A stretch of DNA of 24,279 bases, taken from NCBI RefSeq assembly GCF_000213175.1, contig NW_009799099.1, positions 831,222 to 855,500 of the forward strand. The letters are read 5' to 3'. Below the pieces are notes generated by a model that was given only the letters and a program-made list of their open reading frames with translations, did no database searches and was not told the DNA's origin. Each line of letters opens with the position of its first letter. Position 1 is the first letter of the stretch. Below are positions 1-10,410 of this stretch, piece by piece. The stretch comes from Neurospora tetrasperma FGSC 2508. Taxonomy: Eukaryota; Ascomycota; Sordariomycetes; Sordariales; Sordariaceae. Both the position numbers and the translations under genes were made by a program.

Positions 1-1188
1 AGAGAGGGGAACGTGGGTCTGGTTGGGGTGGTGGTTGCTGAGAAGGACGACGTGGTTACGGAGGCGGCGGTGGAGGATCCAGCAGTAGATGGGACGGTCA
101 AATGCTGAGGAGGGAGCTTGAAGATGCCGCCGTCATGCATAGCCATGGCCATGGCGGCGGGATGAAGGTTTGCCGAGGAGGGAGGAGCGCCGTGGCCGTG
201 TCCCCCGTGTAACAAGGGAGGGAAGGAGGGAGTGGCCAGCGAGATCTTGACGTCGTCTGGCAAAGCGGTGGGCGCGCTCGGGTGGCTGATGGCTACCTGC
301 CCCGCGATGGTCGTGCCGTCTTCGAGGCCGGCGGAGATGTGGTGCGTGACGTTGGAGTTGATGGCAGGGAGGACACTGACGTTGGGCGGGATGGAGCAGA
401 TCATGGAGAGGAGGTAAATGGCGGACTCAAAGGAGCCGGAGAAGATGCGGGCGCCGGTCAGGAACATGTTGCCGATGGAGGCTTCGGCGAAGTTGAAGGT
501 GGACGTTGGTCGGGTTCGCTTGACGATCTCGAGGTTCAAGGTGTTGAGGATGGACCGGATGAGTTCTCGTTTGGGAGACGAGATGTAGGCCCAGAGAAGG
601 TGGCGGGCTTCGACGATGTCGAGCCATTCTATACGGGCTTTTGATGGATCACCGGGGAGACGGTACTCGAAGAGCGCTTTGAGGGCGGCTTTTTCTTGGT
701 TATTGGAGGGGTTTGGGATCAGGCGGACGAGACGGCCTGGGTTGTGTTAGTAGGTTCATCTTTGGGTTCTCGTCTGCCATGTATGAGTTTGACGACATAC
801 TCCTGATATCACCAACACCTGTAGCGCTATTAGCCCTTGTTCTACACTGACAGAAAGGGTCTCACTCACTTGGCCCTCCAATGAACCTAATCAACTCGGA
901 CGAACTTCCTCCATTGTCACTAATTGGGATGATGTAGTTGAGTTGACAATTCTTCTTTTCAATGATTCCGTTGAACACATCAACAAGACTGTTGGCAGCG
1001 GTGCCTTTGGGTTGTTGCCGTGGTTGTTAGCTCAAGTGTCCACTCAGCAGGGTTCTCCAAATGGGAATTGGCGATGAAGTAGAAAAAAAAAAGAAAAAAA
1101 ACGTGCAGAAGTCTGGGGAAGTTAATGGCTGAATTCAGGCCGATGTACCTCCAGAGAAAACGGTGATACCCGTCTTTTTGTCGCTCAT
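1..1188 (-). CDS. CofD/YvcK (UPF0052) family protein, 5' part, runs off left edge
   Basis: Spliced model: exons 1188-1149, 1004-870, 818-801 and 736-1. The introns have donors GTACAT, GTGAGT and GTATGT, acceptors AAG, CAG and CAG, and CTAAC branch points in introns 1 and 3. The frame joins cleanly at all three junctions and gives 309 residues before the window ends. The start ATG has AAG before it and begins MSDKKTGITVFSGG. Family motifs are seen in order: SGGTAANSLVDVFN (nucleotide/sugar-binding glycine loop), PISDNGGSSSELIR, GGPSVGDIRSRLVRLIP, FNFAEASIGNMFLTGA and GLEDGTTIAGQVAIS. These match the CofD/YvcK fold: CofD makes the phosphodiester of coenzyme F420 and YvcK is a bacterial UDP-sugar-binding regulator of cell-wall and carbon metabolism. 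The fungal members have no function I know of. A His/Gly/Met/Thr-rich segment after about residue 225 looks like a fungal low-complexity insert. Family assignment is firm; the biochemical role is unknown. Confidence 0.9.
801..818 (-). other. 18-nt micro-exon of the CofD-like gene
   Basis: This exon lies between a 51-nt intron (869-819) and a 64-nt intron (800-737). It encodes only VGDIR plus the split serine codons on both sides. Removing it would keep the frame but delete the middle of the conserved GGPSVGDIRSRL motif, so its inclusion is strongly implied by the protein family. The donor after it is the canonical GTATGT. Confidence 0.85.
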
Positions 1189-2778
1189 CTTGAATCTGCC
1201 TGAGCGAGGGTTTTCCTGTTGTATTGCTGACGTTTTGTGTTGAGTGCTTGTCTTGTTGTCGCCGTCGATGCTATGACGCAGTAACCGAATAGTTACGCGA
1301 TGGAGCTCTTCTGGCCGATAAAGGCCGCTTGGAAGAGGTGACCTGCGAGTTCTTGAAAAGGTGCAATATAGAATGGAATTCTTGAAAAGATTCAGCAACA
1401 CTTGATAATTCTTCCCAACGACAAGTATTGAGGAGCGCCTTGATTTTATAGCTTCGTGAAAAGGAAGTATACGTTGCGTTCCCGACCATATGTCCATCCT
1501 GGCCCGAACTCAGCGTCCGTCCTTGAAAGCCTAGAATCCGAACTAACACACCGAAAGACACTCACAACCCCAGCAACCGTGTTATCTTTCGTATTTCATC
1601 TCTTGAGTCATGAGTCACATGGCATCTTTCTGTTGTTTTTCAACATCTGAAACGGACACATCTTCACAATCCTTCTTGCACAGCCATCGCCCGTCATTTC
1701 GGGGGGAGGAACGCAAATTGTGGGGTTGATCCGAACGCCCTGGAAATGGAAGTTGCAGTAGACTTACCGATAGTGACGCGATGATTTTCCACCATGTACC
1801 CTAACCCTGATAAATCACCGCCCCTTTCTTGATTCACCTCCGCCTTCAGTTCTCTATGCCCCCAATATCAGTAGTTTCCATATCTTCACCATCAAAGCGG
1901 AAATATGGGCGCTCGGTACCATACTTTATCGTGTTAAAGTCAGGTGGTTTATATACACGCTATAACATAACGCAGACCATCAAATATCGTACAGGTCGGC
2001 TCACGAGGAGAGACCTCTCTTCAGGAGAAGGCCATGCTCGATGAACGCCATATCTAAACACCTACGATCGTAGCAGAGAGTTCCAGGGAGAGTCTGAAAC
2101 CATTTAGGCATGAAACATGCCAACAAAAACACATGCAAAGGCTGACCGAAGCACGCGAAAAGAGGACTCATCCGCATGTACCTCTAACATGAAAATTGGC
2201 CGTCGCCAGCGATGCAATGATATTGTCGTACAGAAGGATGGACATCGAAACATCACGACCAAACATCAAGTCGCTTGCAATATAACACAACACGGGTAAA
2301 GAAACAAAACAATTCTGCCGCCGCCGCCGAAACCACCTGACCGACCCGCTATAGAAACCTGAAAACATACATGGCCACCTGGACAAGAAAAATATACACC
2401 TGATCGTCGGATTCATCAATAACTCAAAGAGGTTGTAGGGAAGACGAACGTAGTCGTGCATTAATGGAAGCAATAGGTAGGTACGTTAGGTGGTTGGATT
2501 GCTTGGGATAATGATGGAGATTCTGCACCCTTCAACGCTCAGGACAGACTCAACACTGAATGTGTGATGCTGTGCTCCATTACTGGTCGTCATCTCCCAT
2601 GTCCATCCACAGGATTCGTCTGTGGTTTCTCAAACGGCAACGCAGTTGCCTGAAACCTCTCCTTTTCGGAAGCATTCGATCATCCATGAGCAGACAGGTA
2701 TTCGAGCAGCCCTTCCCAGATATCCCAGCCATCCACTTGTCAACCCGATCAGCTACCATCAGGCCACCATGCCGCGTC
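1189..2778. other. Intergenic: CofD-like promoter and Barentsz 3' UTR
   Basis: There is no convincing gene here on either strand. Both neighbours are on the minus strand, so the stretch should hold the promoter and leader of the CofD-like gene (right of 1188) and the 3' UTR and terminator of the Btz gene (left of 2779). Short open frames near 1271-1561, 1829-2044 and 2168-2473 have no domain or splice support. A GGTAGGTA motif occurs near 2474 and a GCC triplet run near 2321. Confidence 0.6.
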
Positions 2779-5001
2779 CTATTGAGCGTAGTAAACCATT
2801 CCCGGCTGCGGCGGTTGATAGTAGAATGCATCTGGCCCGGGAGCCATCATGCCTCCCATCCCAACCACGCCAGGACCTCCATAGGCCGGCGCTGCAGCTG
2901 GATACTGGGGGTATGTAACCATGGCAGGAAGCGTGTTTGGATCATAATAGTACACCATACCGTTGATTTCTTGGGCGACAGGACCTTGCGAGGCACCGTT
3001 TTGCCCACTGGCCTGAGCATTCGCGGCCGCTACTGGGTCAACTGGCCCAGATGTTGTGTATCCCATAGGCTGAGGCATCGGAACCCCTCCAGGAATAAAA
3101 GCGGGCGCCGCTGCATTCGGCTGCATATCGGTGCCCATTCCCTGAGGATAATAGTATCCCTGCTGAGGAGGCATCATCTGCACCGGCTGAGCGTAGAAAC
3201 CGGGCTGTGAGAAAGTGTTGGGCTGGAATGGAGCGGCATGGATAGCTCGCTCGGGAATCTGTGAAAGTGGAGTCGTCGAAACCTGGGACTGGTATGATGG
3301 GTTGCGAGCATGCGATTCCAATTGAGGAGGAACTTGCTGATGGAAAGCTTGTTGATAAGCTGGAGGTGCAGCAGCCGTTGGGTGCGCTGGCGTCTCGATG
3401 TTCTCAACCGACACAGACTTCTGGGGACGCGGTTGATGCATGGGGATAGCAGTGCCAGTGCTGTCCTGGAAAGCAGGCTTTTGTGGGAGAGGATGGAGTT
3501 GCGGCTGTGGGATGTTGTTGATGGACGGCTCCATCATGGGCATATTTTGGGTTGCGACCATCGTTGGCTGCTGTTGTGCGTGCGGTGGCAGACGGACAAC
3601 GGGTCTGTTGGCGTCAACAGGAAGAGGCGGCCGGGAGATTACAGAGCCCGTCGGCGACATCATAAAGTCTCTGCCAATCGATGATCGTCGACTCATAGCA
3701 ATGCTAGGTGAATAGGCGCTGCCGTAGAAGCTTCCTCCAAACACACTAGTCCTGCGAGAGAAGCCCCCAATGGAACCATAGGCAGAACGCGGGCCCTTGC
3801 CGCGACCGCGCTGGTTGTTCGGGCGCAAAGCGCGCGGGATGAAGATGAATGATCTATCGCTAGCCGGGAAGATATAGCGAGGCATCACAGGGAAATTGTG
3901 GTATGGTATGGAGATCCTGACGGGCTTATCCCTTCGTAGAGGCGGACGATGATCGGGAAGCTTCGTGTACTGTTTCAAGGGTATGCTAGGGAAGCTTTTA
4001 GGCCCAAGGCTGATGTTGGGGATGAAGACGCGGACGGTCACGTTGCCAAGGGGCTTAACGCAGGACATGGCCCGGTTGATATGGGTGTTGCTCAGTGGCG
4101 CGTTGTGTATGACACCGTTTCCATTCGGAGGACCTTCATCGTCAGGCATGTATCTGGGTGGCTGCTGTCGTTGAGGGCGAGGGCCGGCGACCTCTTCGTG
4201 CATATCGTGAGCCCAAGGCCCGCTCGTCGTGGGATCGGAGGGGTTACTAGGTGGGCTGCAGCAGCGGTCAGTATATGCGAGAACCAACAGATATGCAATA
4301 GAATCTTGGCCAGCTTACTTTACAGAAGTGAATGGGCCCACAAGCCCACCACCTCGTCCACCACCTCTTCCACGGCCCGGTCGAGTAAATGGGCGGAAGC
4401 CGTTCGCGGCCGGTCCAGCATGACGATGATCGTGTAAAAAGAAAGCACCCCGGTTGGGCACAAAGGTTGGGTCTTCGTCCCTCTTCCGCCGGTATTCTTC
4501 ATGTTCCGAGCGCCGTTTCTGTTCGTGTGGGAGGACGCGCGACTGCTTTGCGACAGAGTTGGAGCTCACGACAACAGGCGCCGCGGGGTCCTTAGCAGCA
4601 GGGCCTTTCTCATGATGCTGAACTTTATCAAAATCGACTTCCTCAACCTCGCCATCCTTGTCGGCCAGTGATAGTCCATGTAGCATGATTTCCGTATCCG
4701 TCACGGTGGGCTTCTCGCCAGACTTGGCGACAGCCGTGTCGCTTGCGCGGCGCCTGGTTCCAGCTTTCGCGGCGCCATTGCCGACATGCTTGTGAAGTTT
4801 GGGGGAGGAGGGAGAGACCTCGTCGACATTGCTAGTGTCGCTGTCGTTATCAGCGAGGTCGTGGTCGTCGCTTGCGATGGAGGCTTCTGTGACCGAGTCG
4901 TCGTCGAGGTCCAAGGTGTCAGGGCCCTCCTCTTCACCCTCGTCCTCAACCCTGCGACGCTGACCGATGACCTTTCTGCGTCTGGGCGCGGCGGAAGCCA
5001 T
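2779..5001 (-). CDS. Barentsz/CASC3-like (Btz domain) exon junction complex protein
   Basis: Exons 5001-4319 and 4255-2779 with a 63-nt intron (donor GTAAGC, branch CTGAC, acceptor CAG) give 719 residues. The N-terminus has a basic patch (RRRKVIGQRRR, residues 7-17) and then a long acidic Asp/Glu/Ser stretch. The Btz (SELOR) signature is in two parts: DPTFVPNRGAFFLHDHR at residues 177-193 and WAHDMHEEV from W242, separated by an RGRGGGRGGG tract (about 210-219). In animals this module wraps eIF4A-III in the exon junction complex and links splicing to mRNA localisation and decay. The intron sits inside the module, at codon 228. The rest is disordered and rich in Pro, Gln, Tyr and Met, with SRRTSVFGGS- and SRRSS-like possible phosphosites and a C-terminal NGMVYYYDPNTLPAM segment. 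The protein is probably nuclear-cytoplasmic. Identity is confident from the Btz motif; its role in this fungus is inferred. Confidence 0.88.
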
Positions 5002-5067
5002 TGTTTCTATGTGGAGGTGATCGAGGTAGGGAGAGAAAGGATATATGGATAATCGCGTCGGGGCTGT

Positions 5068-5133
5068 TCAGCCGATGGAAGGGGGGCAGGAAGCTTCGAC
5101 GGTGGTAATGTTATCGGTGATCGGCAAACTCAT
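5068..5133 (-). promoter_or_regulatory. Candidate 21-codon uORF in the Barentsz leader
   Basis: An ATG on the minus strand at 5133 opens a 21-codon frame that stops with TGA at 5068, which is 66 nt before the Btz start at 5001. It is the only upstream ATG I saw between 5001 and about 5400. Its context (C at -3) is weak, so leaky scanning is likely if it lies in the transcript. Confidence 0.3.
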
Positions 5134-7512
5134 GCGTTGCCGTGGTGGACCAGACGACGTCAGGACAGGGAGGCCCAGTCGGATGGACAATTTCTAGCGT
5201 GGTGGTGTGGTTGGTCCTCTCCTCGGGAGAAGATGTCAAAAGAACGGGTTGGGATCTTGTGTGTCCGTAACCGCCCTGCGGTGCAGAAAGATGTGGGGAG
5301 GTCTGTGACGGCTGTCGTCCAAAGTCGAGTCCGAAGCTCGCAGGGAGGGATGGCAACAACCTTGGATCCCTCGGCGGGCGGGTTTTGTTTGGTTTGGGGT
5401 AAGAATATTAGAGAGAAAAAAAGGGTCGGGGGTCAGAAACAAAGCCGGCCAGGAATGTTGGCTGGGCAGGGGAAAGAAGCAAGCTGAACAGAGGTTACAG
5501 TCGGAAGACGTGGGCGGACAACTGGGGATGGGAAACTTGAAAAGTTGACTTGATGTCGAGGACTGAGAAAAATAGTAACCAAACTGAAAGGATGGACGAT
5601 AGAAAGAATCGGAATTACGCAGCAAGCCCAAAGCAGGTGTGAACTTGTGAAGTTTACGAAGAGCACCTCCTCTACCTACGTAGCGTGGCGGGCAGGCGGT
5701 AGGAGCAATACTGGGCGGAAACCCTGGGCAGAATCGCGGGCAGCCAAAGTGAGGTGGAAGTGGAATGGAGATAGGTTGGGGCCTGGCCGCCTGGAAGCTA
5801 GGTTGCCAGACACCGCCCAAGGAAGCCCGGCCTGGAATCGAAGGCGCGGGGATGGGAAAGCCTGCGGACACGGAACCTGACGCTCTGAGGTGGGTCTTGC
5901 CGCCCGCTTCTGGGCTCGTCAACCTCGAGGGGAGCTGAGGTTAAGAGGTGATGCCAACCATGTTTAAAAGGATTTGATGTATGTTTGTCTTCCGAATAAG
6001 ATATTTAAAGCTGCTTTGAAGACGAAGGACAATCAAGGAGTGGTTGATTGTCAAAATTATCCCGTTTGAGACCAGTTCGCTGCCCGTTGATCTGACACAC
6101 TTCAGCCCGTTTGCCGGCCCGGGCCTCACTCGGTTGCTCACTGGACTGTGATCCACATCGATAAGTCCCCCCAGCTCTGGCAGCTTCCGTGGAGCTAAGG
6201 CCACACGATGACTCGTGCACTCGCCCCCTTACAACTCCACAACTGACCTCTCGATGCTCTCCCGTCCTCCTCTATGGCGTCCGTTGTGTCAGTTCATCAA
6301 CAACTGGCCATGACCGTCTGAAAACCCGTGATATTGCCTTCCGTTCACTTTCTCGCTTAGAGTCACCACTCAACTGGACCATAACTGGACAGCATCACCT
6401 CTCAACACCCTGACTCATCTCATCAGTAATGGATGCATCTGACTGAGCAGAGAGCCCAAGCACGACAGACGCATGCCAACAAAAAGGCACGATGATGCAC
6501 GACAAGTCGTTGCAGAAAAACGAAGCAAGACCAATCATCCTTCGTCAAGAAACGTGGCCAATCAATGGACTTTCGGGATCGCTTCCCGAGACGAGGAACC
6601 GTGTCTCGCCATGGCCCATGGTCATGCTCTTTCTTTCCGGAGTTCTTCTCCTTCTGCTCTTATCGTTGCATTCTGTTATCGCTGCCTCTTGCATACCTAC
6701 ATTGGGCATCTTACATAGTCTCCAGTGAACGTCGAGTCGTACAACAGTACCAGTAAAGATGCGTGGGGCTTCCCCTCCCTCCCGTCGATTGTTCATGTCC
6801 TTGGGCAGCGGGGCAGTACGGCAGATACCTCTCTCATCTACCGTGTCGATGTGATTATCATGTGTACATACCAGCTTCCCAACCTTAACCTAAGCTCTCA
6901 CCACACCAGAAAAAAGAGCTCACGGAACCCAGGTTCTTCCCAGCACCAAGCCCACACCAAGAGCTTGTCGACGTCAAGTGAAAGGTCAGAGCTACGTATG
7001 TATGTGTCCCACAGGGTCCCAGACAAGGTCATCAAAGCCATCTCCATCTGGGCCGCGATCACTCGGACCTCTCATCACGAGACAGGACTGATCCGTCACT
7101 TCTTTGCTCGTTCTGTAAAGTAAAGGCTAGGCATTTGACATTCACTAGGGTCACACTCACATACAGATTGTTGAATCCGGACTGCCAGGACACTTACATC
7201 TTACCAAGTACCCTTAGGTGGACTTGCATTTATTAGGTAGGGTCTTTACTGTAACACCACTGCTTCATACCTTGCCCTGCGCTGTACTCATCCGTCCCTA
7301 ACACACAACGACCAAGCTTGGGATCTCTACCTCAGAGGATGCTTCACCTACTTACCCCATCTTGCTCCGCACGCATTATATTATACAGAGGCACTTCCAG
7401 ACCCCGTCTCCAATGCCAAACACTATGGAAGAGGACCCCTTTACCTACGTCCTGGTACTAAGGCTGCGTTTGTTCAGTGTCGTACAATCATTGTACAGCG
7501 CCGCTCACAGTC

Positions 7513-7565
7513 ACTCAACTCCCTTTACCAAACTCAACTCCACTCAACCCAACTAAACTCAATTG
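7513..7565 (+). repeat. Short ACTCAA-rich direct repeat tract
   Basis: Within about 50 nt the word ACTCAA recurs five times (in ACTCAACTCC twice, ACTCAACCC, and similar forms ending ACTCAATTGG). The spacing is irregular (10 to 21 nt), so this is a cryptic simple repeat and not a true tandem array. No gene overlaps it. Confidence 0.4.
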
Positions 7566-8029
7566 GAGATCCCCCCAAGGCGAAATCAACTCTGGACAGT
7601 TACCATAGTGAATCAGTTCGTAGCATTTATGGGGTATAAAAAAAAGGTCGTATGAGGCTTTATGTACGAGATCCATAAAAGAACAGACGCAGTCTAACTT
7701 GAAGTCCAACCTATACCACCACCACATCGTGTATCTGAATTCACTTTCCAGGACTACCTACCTGTCCACACCTATCACATACAGTACCCATGCACCGACC
7801 CGTGATTAACACTCGGACTCCTAAGTTCGCGATATTAAATCAGCTTTTAGTATATAAAGGATACCTGCAGCATCTCACGTCGTAACTTGGTCTGAATCAT
7901 GAAGGAATATTTGCTCGTAAGGTTTATGTATGTATATACCCTGATCCTGACGCGGAGCCTGACATGATATGATTTATTTTACTATTCTCTTCACAACAGT
8001 TTTCTTGGCCTTGGGGTTGAGATATATAA

Positions 8030-8621
8030 CTAAGAAATCAGATAAGAATCACATGGCTGTCGTTCGTGTCTTGTATAGGTGCCACGCATCCACATATAGG
8101 ACCCGTTGGCGGTGATCCTGGCGTTTCTGGCGGACTTCAGCGAGGAGCAAACGACTTTACCCTGCTCAGCTTTGACCCTCTCCTGCTTCTTTCTTGCTTC
8201 GGAAGTCGTGTGTCGAACAACCTGGATAAGACACAAGGTTGTCACATTCTCTGGACCCGTCATCGCTGGCTTGCAAAGATCACAAATGTCACGCGCGACC
8301 AAAAGACTATCAACCATGAGTGTCGTCGTAGCTGGAATTTGTTGCAGCTCGAGGAGATGTGGTGAACTTGAAAAATAGGAACAGTTAAACGTTGTGTCAT
8401 AGTCAGCTTCTGACTAACCATGCCGTGAAAAGGGTTATACGGTGAGTAACCGGTAACGGGCTTGGCATAAGTTTGCTTCACCCTCCTCACCTCTCCATCA
8501 TCCAACTTATTTGGTATTGGTTACGGATCTGTCTCAGTTTCTGGCAGTTAGTGTAAACCATTTTGCAGAGCATAAGCAGAACCGAGGACTTATCTGCTCC
8601 TTCTCGCACAGATATGATCAT
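8030..8621 (-). CDS. Possible orphan two-exon protein (weak)
   Basis: A spliced frame can be built from exons 8621-8491 and 8366-8030 with a 124-nt intron (donor GTGAGG, branch-like GCTGAC, acceptor TTTCAAG), giving 155 residues. The second exon is an open frame of about 112 codons with reasonable codon use and a basic, Cys-containing product (CDLC, then a Lys/Arg/Glu-rich segment). I recognise no family. Against it: the donor is weak, an alternative GTTAGT donor exists 65 nt further on, and the start is only about 230 nt from the stop of the same-strand protease gene, so this could simply be protease 3' UTR and intergenic DNA. Confidence 0.18.
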
Positions 8622-8853
8622 CTTCAAGCATGAGAGTTGAGATTTGGACGAGTAACTAGGGTATCTAATGACCTCGACGGTAACAATGGATGTTTCAGCG
8701 TGCGCTAAAGTTACAGGTAACTCAAGGCAACGCACTTCCTCCACAGTGAAGCCACTGTTTCCATATGCGATACACTAAAGACATCTACAGAACTGACTTC
8801 TTCCTCCTAATGAGCGTCCCGCAGACCACAAACATTTCGACCTCTCTCTCAAG

Positions 8854-10410
8854 TTACAGCAGCTTCAGACTCTTCACTGCTCCCTTGACTTGCTCCACCG
8901 GGGAGACGTCACCAATCTTGTCTGCGGGCTCAGGTGAGTTGGCCTCAGGTGAAGACTCGGTATTAGGGAACACTGTGTGCTGGTTCACCTCAATCTTGGG
9001 TACAGCTCCAAAGCGGTTGTTGCCCTGGTCCCAGATCTGTTCATCGTGTTAGTAACATCTTCACTCTGTCGGAGATGCGTGAACTTACAGCGTATATGGA
9101 CTTGAGGAATGTATCACCCAAGATATCGAAAGGCATAGTACCCCTCGACTGCACACCACCGTACCAATGGTCATCATCAGCCGGTGCCAGCAACAGATCC
9201 TCCTTCTGAATAACAAACTGCTCTCCACCAACTGCGACACTCAGCTGAGGGAGCTGATCAGCTGTGATTGTGCTCGGGATGAGGTAACCTTGGTATCGGT
9301 AGCTGTACTTTGAGCCGGGGATCTTTGCGTAGAGCGCTTTGCAAACCGTGTCCGAGACGAGCGCCAGTGTGGTACCAGTATCAGCAATTGCGGCGTTTCC
9401 GCTCACAGAAACATTCTCGCCGTCGACTGTAGCGCTCTCACTGGGGAACTTCCAAAAGCCCTCCGAGTTGTCGATGGGTGTCCATGTGATATCTTTTCCG
9501 GAAGCTTTGACGAGATCTTCATCGACCCAGCCAAAGGTGTAGAAGGATTTCTCCTCTGACTTGTCATCACGCGCACTGTAAAAGGCGGACGTGAACAACT
9601 CAGCCTCCTTGGGAATGTCATCCTGGCTGATCATGTTCTCGACAGGTGTGGGCTGTGGATCCGGTTTGCCATCGCTCTCGATGGTGTTGATCGTGGAGAA
9701 GGCAAGTCCAAGAAGACCGTCAGCTTCGCCAGAGGAGAAGGCACTGGACACCTTCTTGGCAAGTTCGATGGCTTGGTTCTTGATCTGAAGCCCACCGACA
9801 GTAATGACATCCGTACCGACGGTGCCCGAAGCGGTGCTTCCATCGCCGTACTGGATCTTCCAGGTCTGGTCGGTCTTGCTCTCCTGGAAGGTATCCGACT
9901 TCTTCGGGTCGAACTTCTTGTCGGCGTGATGAAGAAGGGATGAATCTGTGCAGCGGACCTTGAAAGAAATTGGTCAGTGTCATGACAGAAGAGAAAGGGG
10001 TAGGGTTGAGTACTCACCCAAAGATCAGCGGATCCTGTGTCAAAGTCAAGCTTGACCTTCTGTTGCGGAGTGCCAATACCAATCTCGCAGAGATACTGAG
10101 TGTCGTACTGCTGATCCTCGGCAGGGATGGGCTCGTTGTCTGTTTGAGGATCGTCGGGACGTTCCTGGGGTGTCCTAACCAGCTGCTCCCAGTGACGAGT
10201 GTAGCCGCGGCGTTGGAACTCTTTGGTGAGATCGGTCTTCTTCAAGTGGAAGAACCTGGACTCCTCGGTGGGATTGAAACCGTAGCGGGCCATTGCACTG
10301 ACGTATGCCTTGGTGCCATTGAGTTCACGACCGGGCTTGCGAACAGCCTGAACCTTGTGGAGGCCAAGGTCCTGACGGAGCTTCGACTGGACTTGGTACA
10401 TAGAACCCAT
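8854..10410 (-). CDS. Pepsin-family (A1) aspartyl protease without visible signal peptide
   Basis: Exons 10410-10018, 9958-9089 and 9036-8854 have introns of 59 and 52 nt (donors GTGAGT and GTAAGT, acceptors AAG and CAG, CTGAC/CTAAC branch points), all phase 0, giving 481 residues. The catalytic motifs are DTGS (D124) and DTGT (D324), and the flap tyrosine is Y168 in QYGDGSTASG. DGLLGLAFS and FDILGDTFLKSIYA are typical of fungal aspergillopepsin/penicillopepsin-like enzymes. Residues 1 to about 95 look like a propeptide. The start MGSMYQVQSKLRQ is polar, with no hydrophobic signal sequence and no upstream ATG in at least 150 nt, so an intracellular or vacuolar enzyme or a missed upstream exon must be considered; I recall podosporapepsin of Podospora as similarly lacking one. 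About 45 residues follow FGAVPK, a Pro/Glu/Lys-rich extension ending VKSLKLL that is absent from classic pepsins. The starts at GTG or TTG in the open frames are not used. Confidence 0.92.

Larger units (their letters stand above)
5002..8029. other. Long intergenic region with the CT-rich leader of the Barentsz gene
   Basis: On the minus strand about 5002-5930 is pyrimidine-rich and probably holds the promoter and long 5' leader of the Btz gene. A 228-codon open frame at 5236-5922 has no ATG start and no recognisable domain, and its openness is explained by base composition. From about 5940 to 8029 I see no supported gene. A TATA-like TATATAAA lies at about 7851, ACTCAAC-type short repeats at about 7513-7565, and CTACCTACC near 7753. 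An untranslated RNA cannot be excluded. Confidence 0.55.

Noticed and set aside
2560-4437. Several plus-strand frames opposite the Barentsz gene
   Set aside because: They overlap a well-supported minus-strand gene with matching domain and splice signals.
5236-5922. 228-codon minus-strand open frame upstream of the Barentsz gene
   Set aside because: It has no ATG start and no domain. The CT-rich composition of the strand explains the lack of stops, and it lies where the Btz leader should be.
6725-7123. 132-codon plus-strand open frame
   Set aside because: It begins at GTG, has mixed codon use, no splice partner and no recognisable motif.
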